NCBI RefSeq assembly: GCF_000372725.1
Contig: NW_005197273.1
Coordinates: 400,395-464,394, forward strand
Length of the DNA stretch: 64,000 nucleotides
Direction: 5' to 3'
From: Emiliania huxleyi CCMP1516
Taxonomy: Eukaryota > Haptophyta > Isochrysidales > Noelaerhabdaceae
A program made the position numbers and the translations under genes. The notes under the pieces are model-generated. The model was not told the DNA's origin, did no database searches, and saw nothing but the letters and a program-made list of their open reading frames with translations. Positions 53,272 to 63,597 of this stretch are shown one piece after another. Numbering within the stretch: position 1 is the first letter of the stretch; every line of letters begins with the position of its first letter.

Positions 53272-53880
53272 ATGTACAGTGAGGTGGGCGGTGACATGCC
53301 CCCAGCAATAGGTGCACTATGGAATCAAAAACTCGAGCCTTCTGAGAGACAGAAGCTTGAACTTGACGAGGAGGAGAACCGGCTCGAGTTCGGCATCAAC
53401 CTCGCGTCCAACGTGTTGAGCACGTCGATCGACGTCGCCACCTCGCTGACGGTCAACGGCAAGTCGCACCTGTTCAACGAGGTGACGCAGCAGCGGGTCC
53501 CGTTGCCTGTTTATGACCAGATGGACCTCGTCTACCTCCCCGTCTACCTCGGCCTCGACCTCGGAAGCTACACGCACGTCCTGGTCGACGAGTTGCAGGA
53601 CGCGTTCCACATCATCTGGCTGTTTATCCAGCAGATGCTGCTCAAGGGTGCGAACCTGCTCATGGTGGGCGACTTCGCGCAAAGCATCTTCTTCTGGGCC
53701 GGCGGCAGCCAGGTGTGTTGACCGTCTGACCCGCCGCACCCAACCCGCACTCTGGCCAGTGATCTCTGTCCCTGCTCTCGCGCAGGCCACGCACGACGAG
53801 ATGGTCGAGTACTGCACCCGCCAGTACAAGCACCTCCTTGCAACGCGGAACAAAAGTCGTTGCCGGGCGCGAGTACTTTG
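53272..53880 (+). CDS. SF1 (UvrD-like) helicase fragment
   Basis: The ATG at 53272 begins a frame with the motifs of a UvrD-type helicase. YDQMDLVYLPVYLGLDLGSY leads into VLVDELQD, the Walker B DExQD motif II. Then LLMVGDFAQSIFFWAGG is motif III with its Gln. Intron 53713-53785 (GTGTGT...GCGCAG) joins to ATHDEMVEYCTRQYKHLLAT. Motif I (GxGKT), which should lie 150-200 residues before motif II, is not visible upstream, and motifs IV-VI are missing. Thus it is a fragment or part of a long multi-exon gene. The key DE and Q residues are kept. Similar proteins occur in both host and mobile DNA of algae. Confidence 0.6.
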
Positions 53881-54039
53881 AGCGGACCATCAGCGACCCC
53901 AGGGAACACGGTCGCCTGCACATCATGGTGGCGAACACCGTCACCGCTGTCACCGACGTCTCGGACGCGGAGCCGGCACCGGGAAGCCACTGGTTTCTCA
54001 CAGCCTGGTTCGTCGACCCGGAGGACGAGGAATGAGCGC

Positions 54040-54845
54040 GCCCGTGTCTGCTGGCAGACCTGCTGCTGTCGTGCGTGATAGTGTCGTGCGTGATAGCGCC
54101 AGGGCAAGCCTCGTGCCGCGATTAGACGGTGTGCGCGAGTGCGGTCTGTGTGGTGAGCGGCGTCGGCATCCGCACCGTGAGTGCGCCCACTCAACCGTGC
54201 GATCGTATGTTTACTATGTCTACTGCCTCCATATCTCCGAAAACGGACGTGTTCGATGTGGAGAGCTCAAGCCAGTGCCCCTTGGTACGGCACACGGTCG
54301 CGTCACGCCACGGATTCCTTCACGCCGGATCTCGGGCATGGATGCAGGGAGCCGCCAGCACGCGCCCGTCTATCCGAAGACTCTCCTCACCGCACGCCAC
54401 TCTCTGTCTCGTCCAAAATTCGCGGAGCGTTGTACGGCACAAGTGGGAAGGAACGCGCGGCGAGCGATGCCGGCGGGTGGGGTCGATGGACGGTGACGTG
54501 TCAATAACGCTTTTACTGAGTACAACTCACACAACAAGCGCCGCGAGAGCGTGACCACACAGATCGACTGGCGGACAAGCCCAAGAGGCGACAATCGACA
54601 CGCAAACAGCACTCATCGCTGCCCGCACCGGTGCCGTCGCAAGCGCCGCGGCGATCGGCGCCTCTCCGGCGCGGCAGCCGGCGCACAAGCTGACAGCGTG
54701 GCGGCTGGCGCACGGACCGCGAGGGCGGGCACCGAAGAAGGCGGCTCCATATGGCGGCCACTTTTTGGTTCACACACAAGTCGACTGTGAACGAGAGCCA
54801 TATCTGCTCAGGAGGTACAGTTCTGACCACTTTTGACGGTTCTTC
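54040..54845. other. No gene recognised
   Basis: Short frames only; GTGCGTGATAGTGTCGTGCGTGATAG at 54072-54097 is a small tandem pair. Confidence 0.45.
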
Positions 54846-54847
54846 AC

Positions 54848-55345
54848 ACCTTAGATATGACCCTTAGATATCCCTTAGGTATTTCCTTGGGGTATTTCCT
54901 TAGGTATATTCCTCTTGGGTATTTTCTTAGGTATATTCCTCTGGGGATTTCTTTATTTATGTATATGGAGTATTCACTTTGGTATATTCCTGTTGGGTAT
55001 TTCTCTTTGTATATTTCTCTCGGGAATTCACATCGGTGTATTCCTCTTTGGTAGATCGGTGTATTCCTCTTTGGTATAATCCACTATGGTGTACTCTTCC
55101 TCTTGGGTATATTCCTCTGATTCACTTCGGTATATTCCTCTCGGGTATACTCCTCTGGGAATTCACTTCGGTAAATTCCTCTTGGGTATAGTCCTCTGGT
55201 TCTTGGATTCACTTTGTTATTTTCCTCTCGGGTATAGTCCTCTGGGAATTCACTTCGGTACATTCCTCTTGGCACACTTGGGTATACTCCCATGATTCAC
55301 TTTGGTATATTCCTCTCGGGTATAATCCTCTGCGAATTCACTTCT
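54848..55345. repeat. AT-rich minisatellite array (GGTATATTCCTCT)
   Basis: About 500 bp of degenerate units such as GGTATATTCCTCTTGGGTA and GGGAATTCACTTCGGTA, with 12-50 bp periods in two phases. It contrasts sharply with the GC-rich surroundings. Confidence 0.92.
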
Positions 55346-55347
55346 CT

Positions 55348-55440
55348 GAAGTTCCCCCTTGAGGGGTCGCCGGAGGCGACGCTTCCTCCGGTTCCTAGGG
55401 TTCCCCCTTGAGGGGTCGCCGGAGGCGACGCTTCCTCCCT
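55348..55440. repeat. Two-unit tandem repeat with hairpin
   Basis: CCCCTTGAGGGGTCGCCGGA then GGCGACGCTTCCTCC occurs twice, about 49 bp apart. GTCGCCGGAGGCGAC within each can form a hairpin, and CCCCTTGAGGGG another. Confidence 0.9.
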
Positions 55441-55509
55441 TGCGGCCAGGTGTGAAGGGGTGCAAGCGAGAAGAGAGAAGGGACACACAAAACTCAACCA
55501 ACCACTCGG

Positions 55510-55603
55510 GGTAAGGTAAGGTAAGGTAAACTTCTCCACACACACGAGGTGGTGGGGCAAGGGGGGGCAACCCTCGCGTCTCCACGTCTGACGAACTCGA
55601 ACT
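55510..55603 (-). repeat. Family C-related repeat, reversed
   Basis: GGTAAGGTAAACTTCTCCAC, CACGAGGTGGTGGGG and CCCTCGCGTCTCCACGTC are the reverse of 22618-22712. Confidence 0.78.
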
Positions 55604-55680
55604 CGGGGGCACGGGACCATCTCAAATTTCCAAACCTAGAAAACGACCAGGAATTGCGCGGGGTTCGACCCCCTCCTCGC

Positions 55681-57515
55681 TCACTTCCCGACGGCGTCTC
55701 CTGCAGCCTCCTTACCACCCACCGCCCACTGCCGCGCCGCCTCGTGCGCGCACATGCCGAGCGCCACCGCCACGTTGAGCGAATTCTTGAGGCCTAATCA
55801 ACCCGAGATCGTCCGAGGTGAGAGGAGATTGGCGCGAGGTTGCCCGTGGAGCGAGCCCTTGGGGCCTCGGCACGGCAGCCGCACAACCGCGTCGCAGCGC
55901 GCGAGCAGCTCTGGCGCGAGGCCGTGCCTAATCCCGGGTCATCTCGGGTAATCTCGGCCCATCTCCCGGCCAATCTATGGGAGTCAGGAGCCGCGTCGGG
56001 CGAGGGGCCGCCAACCTGCGGGAGAGCTTGAAGAGACGGCTCAGGGGACACTTCGGGGAAGAGGCGGCCAGGTCCGACGCCAGCCCCGCGCCGCTCGTTG
56101 CCCAGCAGCAGCGCGCACCCGGCCGGCGGCGGCGGGAAGGCGAACTCGTGCGCGTACGGCGCGCCGGCGACTGTCTCCACCGCGACGACCGGCACGCCCG
56201 CCGCGCGAAGCTCGTCGATTGCAGTCTCGGCGCGGCGGCGCCTGTCCAGGTTCACGGCTGTGCGGGAGGCAGCCGATCGATAGTCGAGGCATGGCCGAGA
56301 TGGCGGCGCCTGACCACGATCCACGGCTTGTGCGTGGGGCGATCTCTTCACGGCCGGCGCGCCAATCTTGGTGACGCGGCGCCACTCCCACGCGACAGCC
56401 GCGTGCGTGCCCATCGAGGTGCGAGCCACCTGCGGCAGGAATACTTGACTGATCGCCAGTGACTACTCCGCGTGCGTGCCCATCGAGGTGCGGGCTGCCT
56501 GCGGCAGGACTACTTGACTGATCGCCAGTGACTACTCCGCGTGCGTGCCCATCGAGGTGCGGGCTGCCTGCGGCAGGACTACTTGACTGATCGCCAGTGA
56601 CTACTCCGCGTGCGTGCCCATCGAGGTGCGGGCTGCCTGCGCGTCGTCGGGCGTCGCCGTGTATCCGCACAGCACCAGCCGCGAGACGCCAAGGCACTCG
56701 GCGGTCCGGAAGATCGAGCCTGGGACAAAGCAGAGCCCTTCCTTGAATGTCGCGTGGATGCATGTCGACTGAGCAAGGGCTTTACGGGAGCGGACGGCGA
56801 GTTCTCAACCCAAGGCGGTTTCTGAGCGTCTGCACTCGCAGCTATTGGCCGCTTCACCGACGTTGAAGGCCGAGCGGAGGTGGTCGCAGACCTACGCCAG
56901 GACGGTTCCGAGAAGGTTCGAGGAAGGGCCGTGCAAGGAGGCCGAGCGACGGCGGTCGCAGACGACGACGAGCGGCAGCGGCGGCGGGCGGGCGGCGGAG
57001 GCCCTCCCGTCGCCCGTGCTAACGGAGATGGCGCCTGTGGGACGAAACTCCGAACGTCTCGAAAATGTGCCGGGCACGTCCCTGGCGCCGCCCTGTGCTG
57101 GCGGAGAATCTGCGCCGTGAAGCTCGTCGTCGCGGAGGCCACGCGAGTGACGGCGCTCGATTGGCAGCACGAGGTTGAGAAAGTGCCTGCCCGCAGGCGC
57201 ACCGTCAGCCGGCAGCGCTCTGGCGGCTCGGCCGCTGGGAGGCGGGCGGCGGGCACACCGCTCGTCAAAGTCGGTCGAGTGCAGCATTCGCGGCGCGAGT
57301 GGCGCCAGCTCTCGGCAGTCTGCGTGCGCGTGCTCCGCCAGCGACGCGAGACAACGCCGGAGCGATGCGAGGCGGCGTCGCCGGAGCTCAGCGTCGCTCC
57401 ACTCTCGCTCGATCGCCTGGCAGTAGGTGAGCAGCCAGTGTATGCAGGAGTCGCGGTTCTTGCGCACGATAAGGAAAGCGGCGAAGTCCGCGTCCGCTGC
57501 TGGCTCGGCGGCCAT
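55681..57515 (-). CDS. SpoU/TrmH-type RNA 2'-O-methyltransferase
   Basis: The ATG at 57515 opens an N-terminal region (FLIVRKNRDSCIHWLLTYCQ). The SPOUT catalytic domain is spread over small exons: one ending at 56964 (LPLVV), 56891-56858 (VCDHLRSAFNVG), 56719-56637 (motif 1, SIFRTAECLGVSRLVLCGYT), 56429-56383 (ARTSMGTHAAVAWEW), 56241-56092 (VPVVAVETV, motif 2 LLLGNER), 55927-55866 (HGLAPELLARCDAVVRLPC), 55794-55681 (motif 3 NSLNVAVALGMCAHEAARQW, then stop). SpoU enzymes methylate ribose 2'-OH of tRNA or rRNA through a trefoil-knot SAM site; the target is not predictable. Introns: 56892-56963, 56720-56857, 56430-56636, 56242-56382, 55928-56091, 55795-55865. Several begin with a copy of the next exon. 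Introns between 57000 and 57300 are unresolved. Confidence 0.88.
56430..56636 (-). repeat. Intron made of three 69-bp tandem copies
   Basis: The unit, read on the minus strand from GCAGCCCGCACCTCGATGGG to GTAGTCCTGCCGCAG, repeats with period 69 (landmark GTGCCCATCG on the plus strand at 56407, 56476, 56545, 56614). Each unit has an in-frame TAG in the exon's frame. The next exon begins GTGGCTCGCACCTCGATGGG, a diverged fourth copy. Confidence 0.93.
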
Positions 57516-57673
57516 TTACACCAAGTGTACGTAAAGAAAACTAGAGTCAGGCCCTTGACGGGCCCCGCCCCCAATGGGGCGGGGTTGAATGGGCTAGCGC
57601 TGGCGTGGCGTTGACATGAGCACAAAGTTGCTAATGTGCGTAGACGAACAAACACAGAGTAGGGTTGAAATCG
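57516..57673. promoter_or_regulatory. Presumed 5' flank of the SpoU gene
   Basis: The interval upstream of the start codon, ending at repeat B. It includes CGGGCCCCGCCCCCAATGGGGCGGGG-like dyad sequence at about 57562-57586. No TATA box; assignment is by position only. Confidence 0.25.
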
Positions 57674-57806
57674 TCCACGTAAGGCTTAGGGAGTGCTTGG
57701 GGTGGCCTCAGGCATCCCCAAGGGAGTCGCAGCGGTGCCCCATAAGCAGCTTAGCGATTGTCGAACCTCGAAGCGCGTTCGTTTGAAGAAAGGCACACCG
57801 TACTAT
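57674..57806 (+). repeat. Dispersed repeat family B, copy 2
   Basis: Reverse-complement counterpart of 3847-3990: GGTGGCCTCAGGCATCCCCA, CCATAAGCAGCTTAGCGATT and CGTTCGTTTGAAGAAA, ending near CCGTACTATC. Confidence 0.78.
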
Positions 57807-58038
57807 CGGGCCACCGGAGAGTCACCGGTAAACTTCGACACTTTGAGGGGTGAGAGCATGCATTATTGTGGCATATCATGTCACATAAGGTCGAGCTTGA
57901 CCGCAGAAGCATCAAGAAGCGGATACTCCAGCTCGACTGTGCCGGCAAACTGCCTCCTCACCCGCCGGCCGGCTGCCAGCAGCCGTCGCGGCCCGTGGCG
58001 TGCTCCAGAGAGGGAGAGAGGTCGAGTCCGCATGGCTC

Positions 58039-58470
58039 AGGCCGGCCAGAAGGTGTGTGGCGACGGCACCGTGGCAGGAGTGCGGAGAAGAGCTCGCCGA
58101 ACGCGAGCAGCGGAAGGCCGAAGTGTGCCAGCGCGAGAGCCTCGCGAACGGGTGCAGAAGGAGCTCGCCGTGACACAATGCCAGGCGGTGGTGGTGCTCT
58201 GGCGGCTGTGCACAGTGGGAAAGGTCAGGCTGCAACAGCGTAGCACGATGGTAGTGCCCCGCTGCAGCCTGGCCTGACATGCACAGGGCGAACAGAGACC
58301 TTGCTATCGCCTGGCGCTCGTCTGGGCAAACTTTGACCGCCGCCCGGCTCGCCACGAGCACGCAGCGACAAAATGATGACCGTGTCGAAGTTGAGGCTGG
58401 TCGAGAGGAAGAGGCTGCCGTGCGAGCCGGCAACTGGCTGGCTCGGCGTGAACGGCCGGCGGCGACTTTT
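58039..58470 (+). repeat. Dispersed repeat family I, copy 2
   Basis: Direct counterpart of 17671-18112, with GTGGCAGGAGTGCGGAGAAG, CACGATGGTAGTGCCC and GAGGAAGAGGCTGCCGTGCG shared. Confidence 0.85.
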
Positions 58471-58839
58471 TGCCGAAGAGCGTGCCTGCCGAAGAGCGAG
58501 TCTGACTCAAAGTGCACGGAGTGGGTGCCGCCGACCGTCGGGAAGAGTCCGATGGGTGCCAGGAGGATCCAGAGAGCGATGAAGGCGCAAATTGCGCCGC
58601 CGAAAGCGGCGGTAGAGGCCAGGACGTGCGCGTGGGCCGGTCGGGCCACGTCCCGGGGCGAGCGATCGAGGGCCGCGGGGCTCGCCCCGCCGGCCGAGCG
58701 GTGCGAACGGCCGGTCGCCCGCTTCGGGTTGGACCCGCCGGGCGGTCCGGCGGCGGATGGCACGGCCGGGCGGGCCCCGGGAGGCAGGCGGGGCCGCGAC
58801 AGGCGGTTGGACAGACCCCTCTGCTACTTTCAATGATAG

Positions 58840-59050
58840 GGATACAAAGAAAAAAATAGCCCTGCAGGGGGGAGCGTGCCGGACGGGGCGTCGTCGCGCC
58901 ATTTACATCTGTGTGAAGAAAAAGAATTTGGACCCGACGCGCCACAGTGTGTGTGTCTTTCCCTTGGTTTCCGTGTTTTCTTTCTTTCTTTCTTTGTGTG
59001 TCTCTCCCTTCCCTCCCTTGGGTTGTCGGTGGCTTTCTTTCTTTTGTGTG
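58840..59050 (+). repeat. Dispersed repeat family G, longest copy
   Basis: GAAGAAAAAGAATTTGGACC, then TCCCTTGGTTTCCGTG and CCTCCCTTGGGTTGTCGG, TTTCTTTCTTTC. It precedes the OTU-like gene as the copy at 26480 precedes an unassigned ORF. Confidence 0.75.
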
Positions 59051-59059
59051 CTCGGCGAC

Positions 59060-60692
59060 GATCACGATCTCGGCCGGCGAGGTCGCCCTCGGCGCAGGGA
59101 GAGGAGACTGCGTCCTCCCGCGAGCCAAGCTGCGCGCCCCGGGCGCACCCGCCCGAGGAGGAGACCCCGCCCGTCTCGGAGGCGACCCCGCCCGTTTCGG
59201 AGGCGATCGCATCGCCGCCAGAGCCGAGCGGCGCGGCTGCCTCGCCATCGCGCTCGCAGCCAGAGGCCCGCCCACAACGCGAGAGGGCGCCGGGCCAGCC
59301 GACCGCAGCGCGGGAGGGTCGCCGCCGAAAGCGCGACGACGAGGACGAGATGCCCGTCGACACCGCGGCCGACACCTCGGGTGGCGGCGCCGTCGCCGCG
59401 GAGGACGGCGGAGGCGGCGAGGGCGGCGGGGCGGCGGCGGGCGACCACGGCGTCACCGCAGGCCCTCGGTCTGAGAAGCCCCGCTTCCAGAAGGACGAGC
59501 ACGTCGTCTACGTGAGTGAACACCCGGACGCGGGCGCCGTCGTGCTGGAGGTCCATGCCGACGATCCGCCCGAGTACTACTACACGATCATGCTTGAGGG
59601 CGCCGTCGTCGAGCGCCAAGTGCCTGAAGGCAGGCTGCGGCCCACGGAGAGCGACGGTGGCGAGGCCCGAGGCGCTGCTCCGCGTGACAACGCCGCGGGC
59701 ATCGGACCGGGGCGTGGCGACGCCTCCTCGAGCCGCGGCGTGGGCGTCGCTACGAGCTCGGGCGGGCTCTGGAACATGGACGCCGTCAAGGACCTCAGGC
59801 ACACGACGGCCCTGCTCAACGCCGCCGGTGTCCGCTTCGCGACCGCGCCTGCATCAGAGCGCCTGCCAGGCGGGATCGACCCCGACCGCTTCCCGATGCT
59901 CGCGCTCGCGACTTCCCAGCGTGCTGACTTCCCGCCTATCGGGTGCGAGGACTGCCACTGGGAGGCGGTCGACCTAGACTCGTCCGGTGACTGTGTGGTC
60001 GCGGCGTGCGCTTGGGAGCTGCGCAGGCTGCTGCCCGAGGCCCTGCTGGTCGCGCACGGGCTGCTAACCCTCGGCGCCACTTGGGACGCAAGCTGCGCCT
60101 CGCCGCGGCGCGCCACCTGGCCAGGCCCGAGGTGCTGCGCCGAGTCGTCCGCCGACCACACGACACCGTCGACGCACGGACCCTCGACACGGTGGAGCAG
60201 CTGCTGCTGTCGGTGCACAGGTCTCGGGCCCTAGCCGCTGACACTGACGCCCGTGATCTCGCGGCTTTCCTCGCTGGCGTTCGAGGCAGCGCATACGGGT
60301 GCGACGGGTTCCTGCTTGGCGTGGCCGACCTCTTTGGCACGCCGATTGTCGTCGACTCTATCACTCGGGAGGGCGCGCGCTGCATGCCGCAGTTCATCTG
60401 GCCGACAGAGCCGAGCCAGCCGCAATACGTGCTCCATTTGTTCCTGCAGCATGACAGCCACTGCGCTGCCATCGTCAGGATCACCGCCTCAGAGGGCGGG
60501 CTAGGCATCCGCCGCCTAAGGCCGACCTCTGGGAGGGGAGGGGCGGCGGGCTCGCAGCCTGGGAGCGCGGGGCCTAGCTCGGCTCCCGCCTCGCGGGGCG
60601 GCCGAGCCGATGATATGGACGACGGCGACGGTGGTGGCGGCGACGACGGCGACGGCGACGGCGACAGCAGCGTGGACGACGGCAGCGACGGC

Positions 60693-60757
<65 letters not shown>

Positions 60758-60851
60758 GGACGGCGGCGGCGGGGACGGCGACGACGGCGGCGACGACGGC
60801 GGTGGTGATGGCGGCGGTCACCACCGGCTGCTCCCGCTGCCTTCCGTCTAA
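59060..60851 (+). CDS. OTU-like cysteine protease domain protein
   Basis: Two overlapping frames cover it. The first ATG in the upstream frame is 59350, but the frame is open from about 59060 with a Pro/Glu-rich leader. A small beta-rich module (DEHVVYVSEHPDAGAVVLEV, PPEYYYTIMLEG) is followed by an OTU-type core: SSGDCVVAACAWELRRLLPE holds the Asp-Cys nucleophile site; RPEVLRRVVRRP, AYGCDGFLLGVADLFGTPIV and VLHLFLQHDSHCAAI correspond to the later strands, His near the end. OTU proteins cleave ubiquitin or like chains. The C-terminus is Gly/Asp simple sequence (60620-60800). The beta module occurs in many multi-copy algal genes, so this may belong to a repeated family. Family assignment is tentative. 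Confidence 0.5.
60620..60815. repeat. (GGC)n/(GAC)n simple-sequence tract
   Basis: Almost pure GGC triplets at 60690-60765 with GAC interruptions, in frame with the OTU-like gene's Gly/Asp tail. Confidence 0.92.
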
Positions 60852-61240
60852 CTTGGGTTGGCCCACGCGGCTTTGGGCACGCCGACTCAGCCCTCTCGTT
60901 CGCTGCCCTGGCGCGGCACTGCAACAAGGAGGCGGGCTCGCACGTGCCGGGCGAGGATCTCTTCGAGTCGCGAGTGCTGGCGTTTTACTAAAGACTTGTG
61001 ACCATGTGAGTCTATCTTGTACTACCACACTAAAAGCCGTGTAGTGAGCCACTCACTCGGGCGTCTCGGCTGACGATGATCGATCAGCGTTGATCTCTCT
61101 AGCCTATCGGTCCCCCGCTCGATCCTCGGATCGCTCGCTCGTCGAAATCGATCGACTGATTACGGACTTTTCTTTTTTCGAAACGCGCGCGCGGCCCGTC
61201 GCGCGGCAAAACTGTCAGGTCCGCCGCGACGCGTCGCCGC
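60852..61240. other. No gene recognised
   Basis: GATCGATC-rich at 61075-61165. Nothing else supported. Confidence 0.4.
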
Positions 61241-61241
61241 A

Positions 61242-61345
61242 ATGGCGGGCAGCGACGTGGTGGAAGCCATGCGGCTCGCCCTCAAGCCATTTAATATCCA
61301 GCACCTCGCCGACGACTGGAACGCTAACCGTACTTACTTACAGCT
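61242..61345 (+). CDS. Short first-exon-like ORF
   Basis: An ATG at 61242 gives GSDVVEAMRLALKPFNIQHL then ADDWNAN, amphipathic and non-repetitive, followed by GTACTTACTTACAG. The frame then enters the C/G-run palindromes. It may be the start of a gene whose remainder was replaced. Confidence 0.35.
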
Positions 61346-61362
61346 GTCGGTACAGAGATGCC

Positions 61363-61470
61363 AGCACCCCCTAGCAGCAGAGCGCTGCTGCTGGGGGGGG
61401 AGGGGGGGGGGTCCCGACCCCCCCAGCAGCAGAGCGCTGCTGCTGGGGGGGGGGGGGAGGGGGGGTCCCC
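61363..61470. repeat. Two palindromic units with G/C runs
   Basis: CAGCAGCAGAGCGCTGCTGC flanked by C runs on the left and G runs on the right occurs twice, about 54 bp apart. Each can form a 12-bp stem from CCCCCCAGCAGC and GCTGCTGGGGGG. Confidence 0.93.
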
Positions 61471-61709
61471 CCTTACTTTAGATGGGCAGGGGGGGTACCC
61501 AGCAATGGGCGGCCCCTCTCCAACCCCGGGATGGAGGGGGGGTGCCTGTAACTGTACCCCATTGGGAAAGCACTTTTGACCAGGCAGGGTTAGGCGAGTG
61601 GCAGTCGCTGGTGCGGACTTGCTGAGTCGTGTGTGCTCCTTTTTGCTTGCTAAGACTGGAACAATTTTTTCACCGATGGGAGGGGCCCTATAGGGTGTGC
61701 CTCTCTCTG

Positions 61710-63123
61710 TCACCCCGCCTCCACTTCGCCCACAGCCTCACACCGGACCTGCAGCTTCTGAAAGGAGAGCCGCCCAGCGAGCCTCTCACCCCTCTCCCTC
61801 CTCTCCCGTTCCAAACCAGCAGTGCTCCACCTGCGCCCTAGCCGCGAGCACGCCGCCAAAACGAGCAGCGCGGCAGTCAGGGCGACGAGGAGAAAGAGCC
61901 CCACAGTTGGCGTCGCAGTGGGTGCAACTGCTGGCGAGCACTCGGCGGGCCGCCCTTCCCGCGTGCCATGCAAGGCCCAATGCATCTGGACTTGCCCCCA
62001 GCGGCAGGTCTCGAGGTCGCCTCTGCAAAAGGCATCGAGCAGGTCTCGGTTGCGGAGGACGTAGCACCGAAGTTGGTCGGCGGGCAAGCCAGGCGGCCGG
62101 GGAGGCGGCGGCGGCGCGCATTCTGTGGTGCGGCGCTCCCGGCCGTGCTTGTCCCAATGGGCCTGGACCTTTGCCCAGTCACAAGCGTCGAGGTCACCAT
62201 CGCAGAAGGCATCGCGCATGTCTCGATAAAGGAGGACGTAGCACCGCAGGTGGTCCATGGGGAGTCCGGGCGGGGACGGTGGAGAAGGCGGAGAGGGAGC
62301 AGGGGTCAGCGGAGGTGGTGGCGAGCTAATCTGACAAGGAAGCTTGCCTCCCTCGTCGTGCAAGGTCAAACTCCCCCCCAAACAGGCCAAAGGTGTCCCC
62401 CGCCGAGCAGTAGAAAAGGCCTCCACCATTTTCAAAGATGCGGCAGAGGCCCTCGGCGACAAAGCGCGCAGGAGCGGAGAGGCGGCAATCGTCGTCGACG
62501 GGCATCAAGGCCTCGTACATGCCACGGAGCGTCCCTGGGCCGCCCAATCCCGCGGACCTCGCCACGATGTCGCTCAAGGGCGCTCTCCTCCACCGCGGGC
62601 CTCGCCACAGAAGCCCGGCTGCAGGATCCACGTTTAGTGGGCTCTCCTCCGCCGCGGGCCGATCGATGCCATATCCGACCGAGCGGGTGATGTAGTGCCG
62701 GAACCATCTCCATGGCTGGAGCACGGGGTCGCAAAAAGTCATCAGTACCGCGGCGGACGGGTATGCACGGTGGAGTCGGACGGCAAGCCACGTGCTCCTG
62801 CTGCGCTGGCCCGCCGACGAAGCAGTGGCCGGAGCCTTTACCATCCACACCAACTCATCCTGCGGGGTGACGCCCGGGTTTTCTGAGCTCACAAAGTCGA
62901 GCGGATCCACATCCTTCGGGTCGAACCATGGCTCAGGCGTGCGAGGCCAGCGGATCATTGGGTGCAGCGAGGTGTACTCTCGAATGGCGTTGGTGCCGCA
63001 CTTGCCGAAAGCCGGCAGGAAGAGGGCAGGCCCGCACCGCTCGCCGACGCCTGGGACGGAGAAGACATCGCAGCGCTTGGCTGACGCTAGCGCTGAAAGG
63101 GCGTGCGCCAAGTAGAGCCGCAT
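61710..63123 (-). CDS. Sulfotransferase-like protein with C-terminal repeats and membrane anchor
   Basis: The ATG at 63123 is followed by ALFLPAFGKCGTNAIREYTS, a PAPS-binding loop of the Gly-Lys-x-Gly-Thr type seen in protist sulfotransferases, then LTFCDPVLQPWRWFRHY for the 3'-phosphate region. The frame changes once at a run of seven C (62373-62379); with one base fewer FGG continues into SLTLHDEGGKLPCQISS. Next come two 45-residue repeats (LRCYVLLYRDMRDAFCDGDL, LRCYVLRNRDLLDAFCRGDL, each with W...HW..HG.E/R), separated by Pro-rich linkers, and a C-terminal membrane helix (TVGLFLLVALTAALLVLAAC) with a basic tail. The product would sulfate a glycan in the Golgi or at the surface. The homopolymer shift is likely a sequencing error, though a tiny real indel is possible. 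Confidence 0.78.
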
Positions 63124-63391
63124 CGCGGTTCCGCGGTGCCCGCCGCAAGATTTTTTCTTTTTTCGATTTCGCCATCGTTTCCATTTCGAGTTGCGGAGCT
63201 CCCAGCTGCTCGGTGTACGAACTGTCCAACACCGAGCAGCGAGCGAAGAGCGGCTGCGGCTACAGCAGACAGCTCGGGATGTGTGTGTTAGGTACATTGT
63301 GTGGCAGCCCAAGCCGGCCAGGCTGAGTGAGTGTCGGTTGTGAGTTTATGTGTCTGTCTCACACGTCATTTGGGGCCTGTTGTTGTTGTGG

Positions 63392-63565
63392 GCCGTGGCA
63401 GACGGTGAACGAGCTAGCGTGCGGGGAGAGCGGCATTGTGCACGGTGCGGAGTGCATTGCCGTTCTTAACGGAGTCGCTTAGGCGGTTCCGTGGCTGAGC
63501 CGGTGTGTGTGCCAGTCCGCGCCAGTCCGCGCCCTTGTCGTGCGAGTGGTCATAGAATTCTTTTG
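63392..63565 (+). repeat. Dispersed repeat family E, long copy
   Basis: GTGGCAGACGGTGAACGAGC, ACGGAGTCGCTTAGGCGGTT, then CCAGTCCGCGCC and TAGAATTCTTTTGG. It parallels 19791-19945 in the first half and 42601-42715 in the second. Confidence 0.85.
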
Positions 63566-63597
63566 GCAACTTTGCCGCCTTTTACGAAGGCCGCGCG

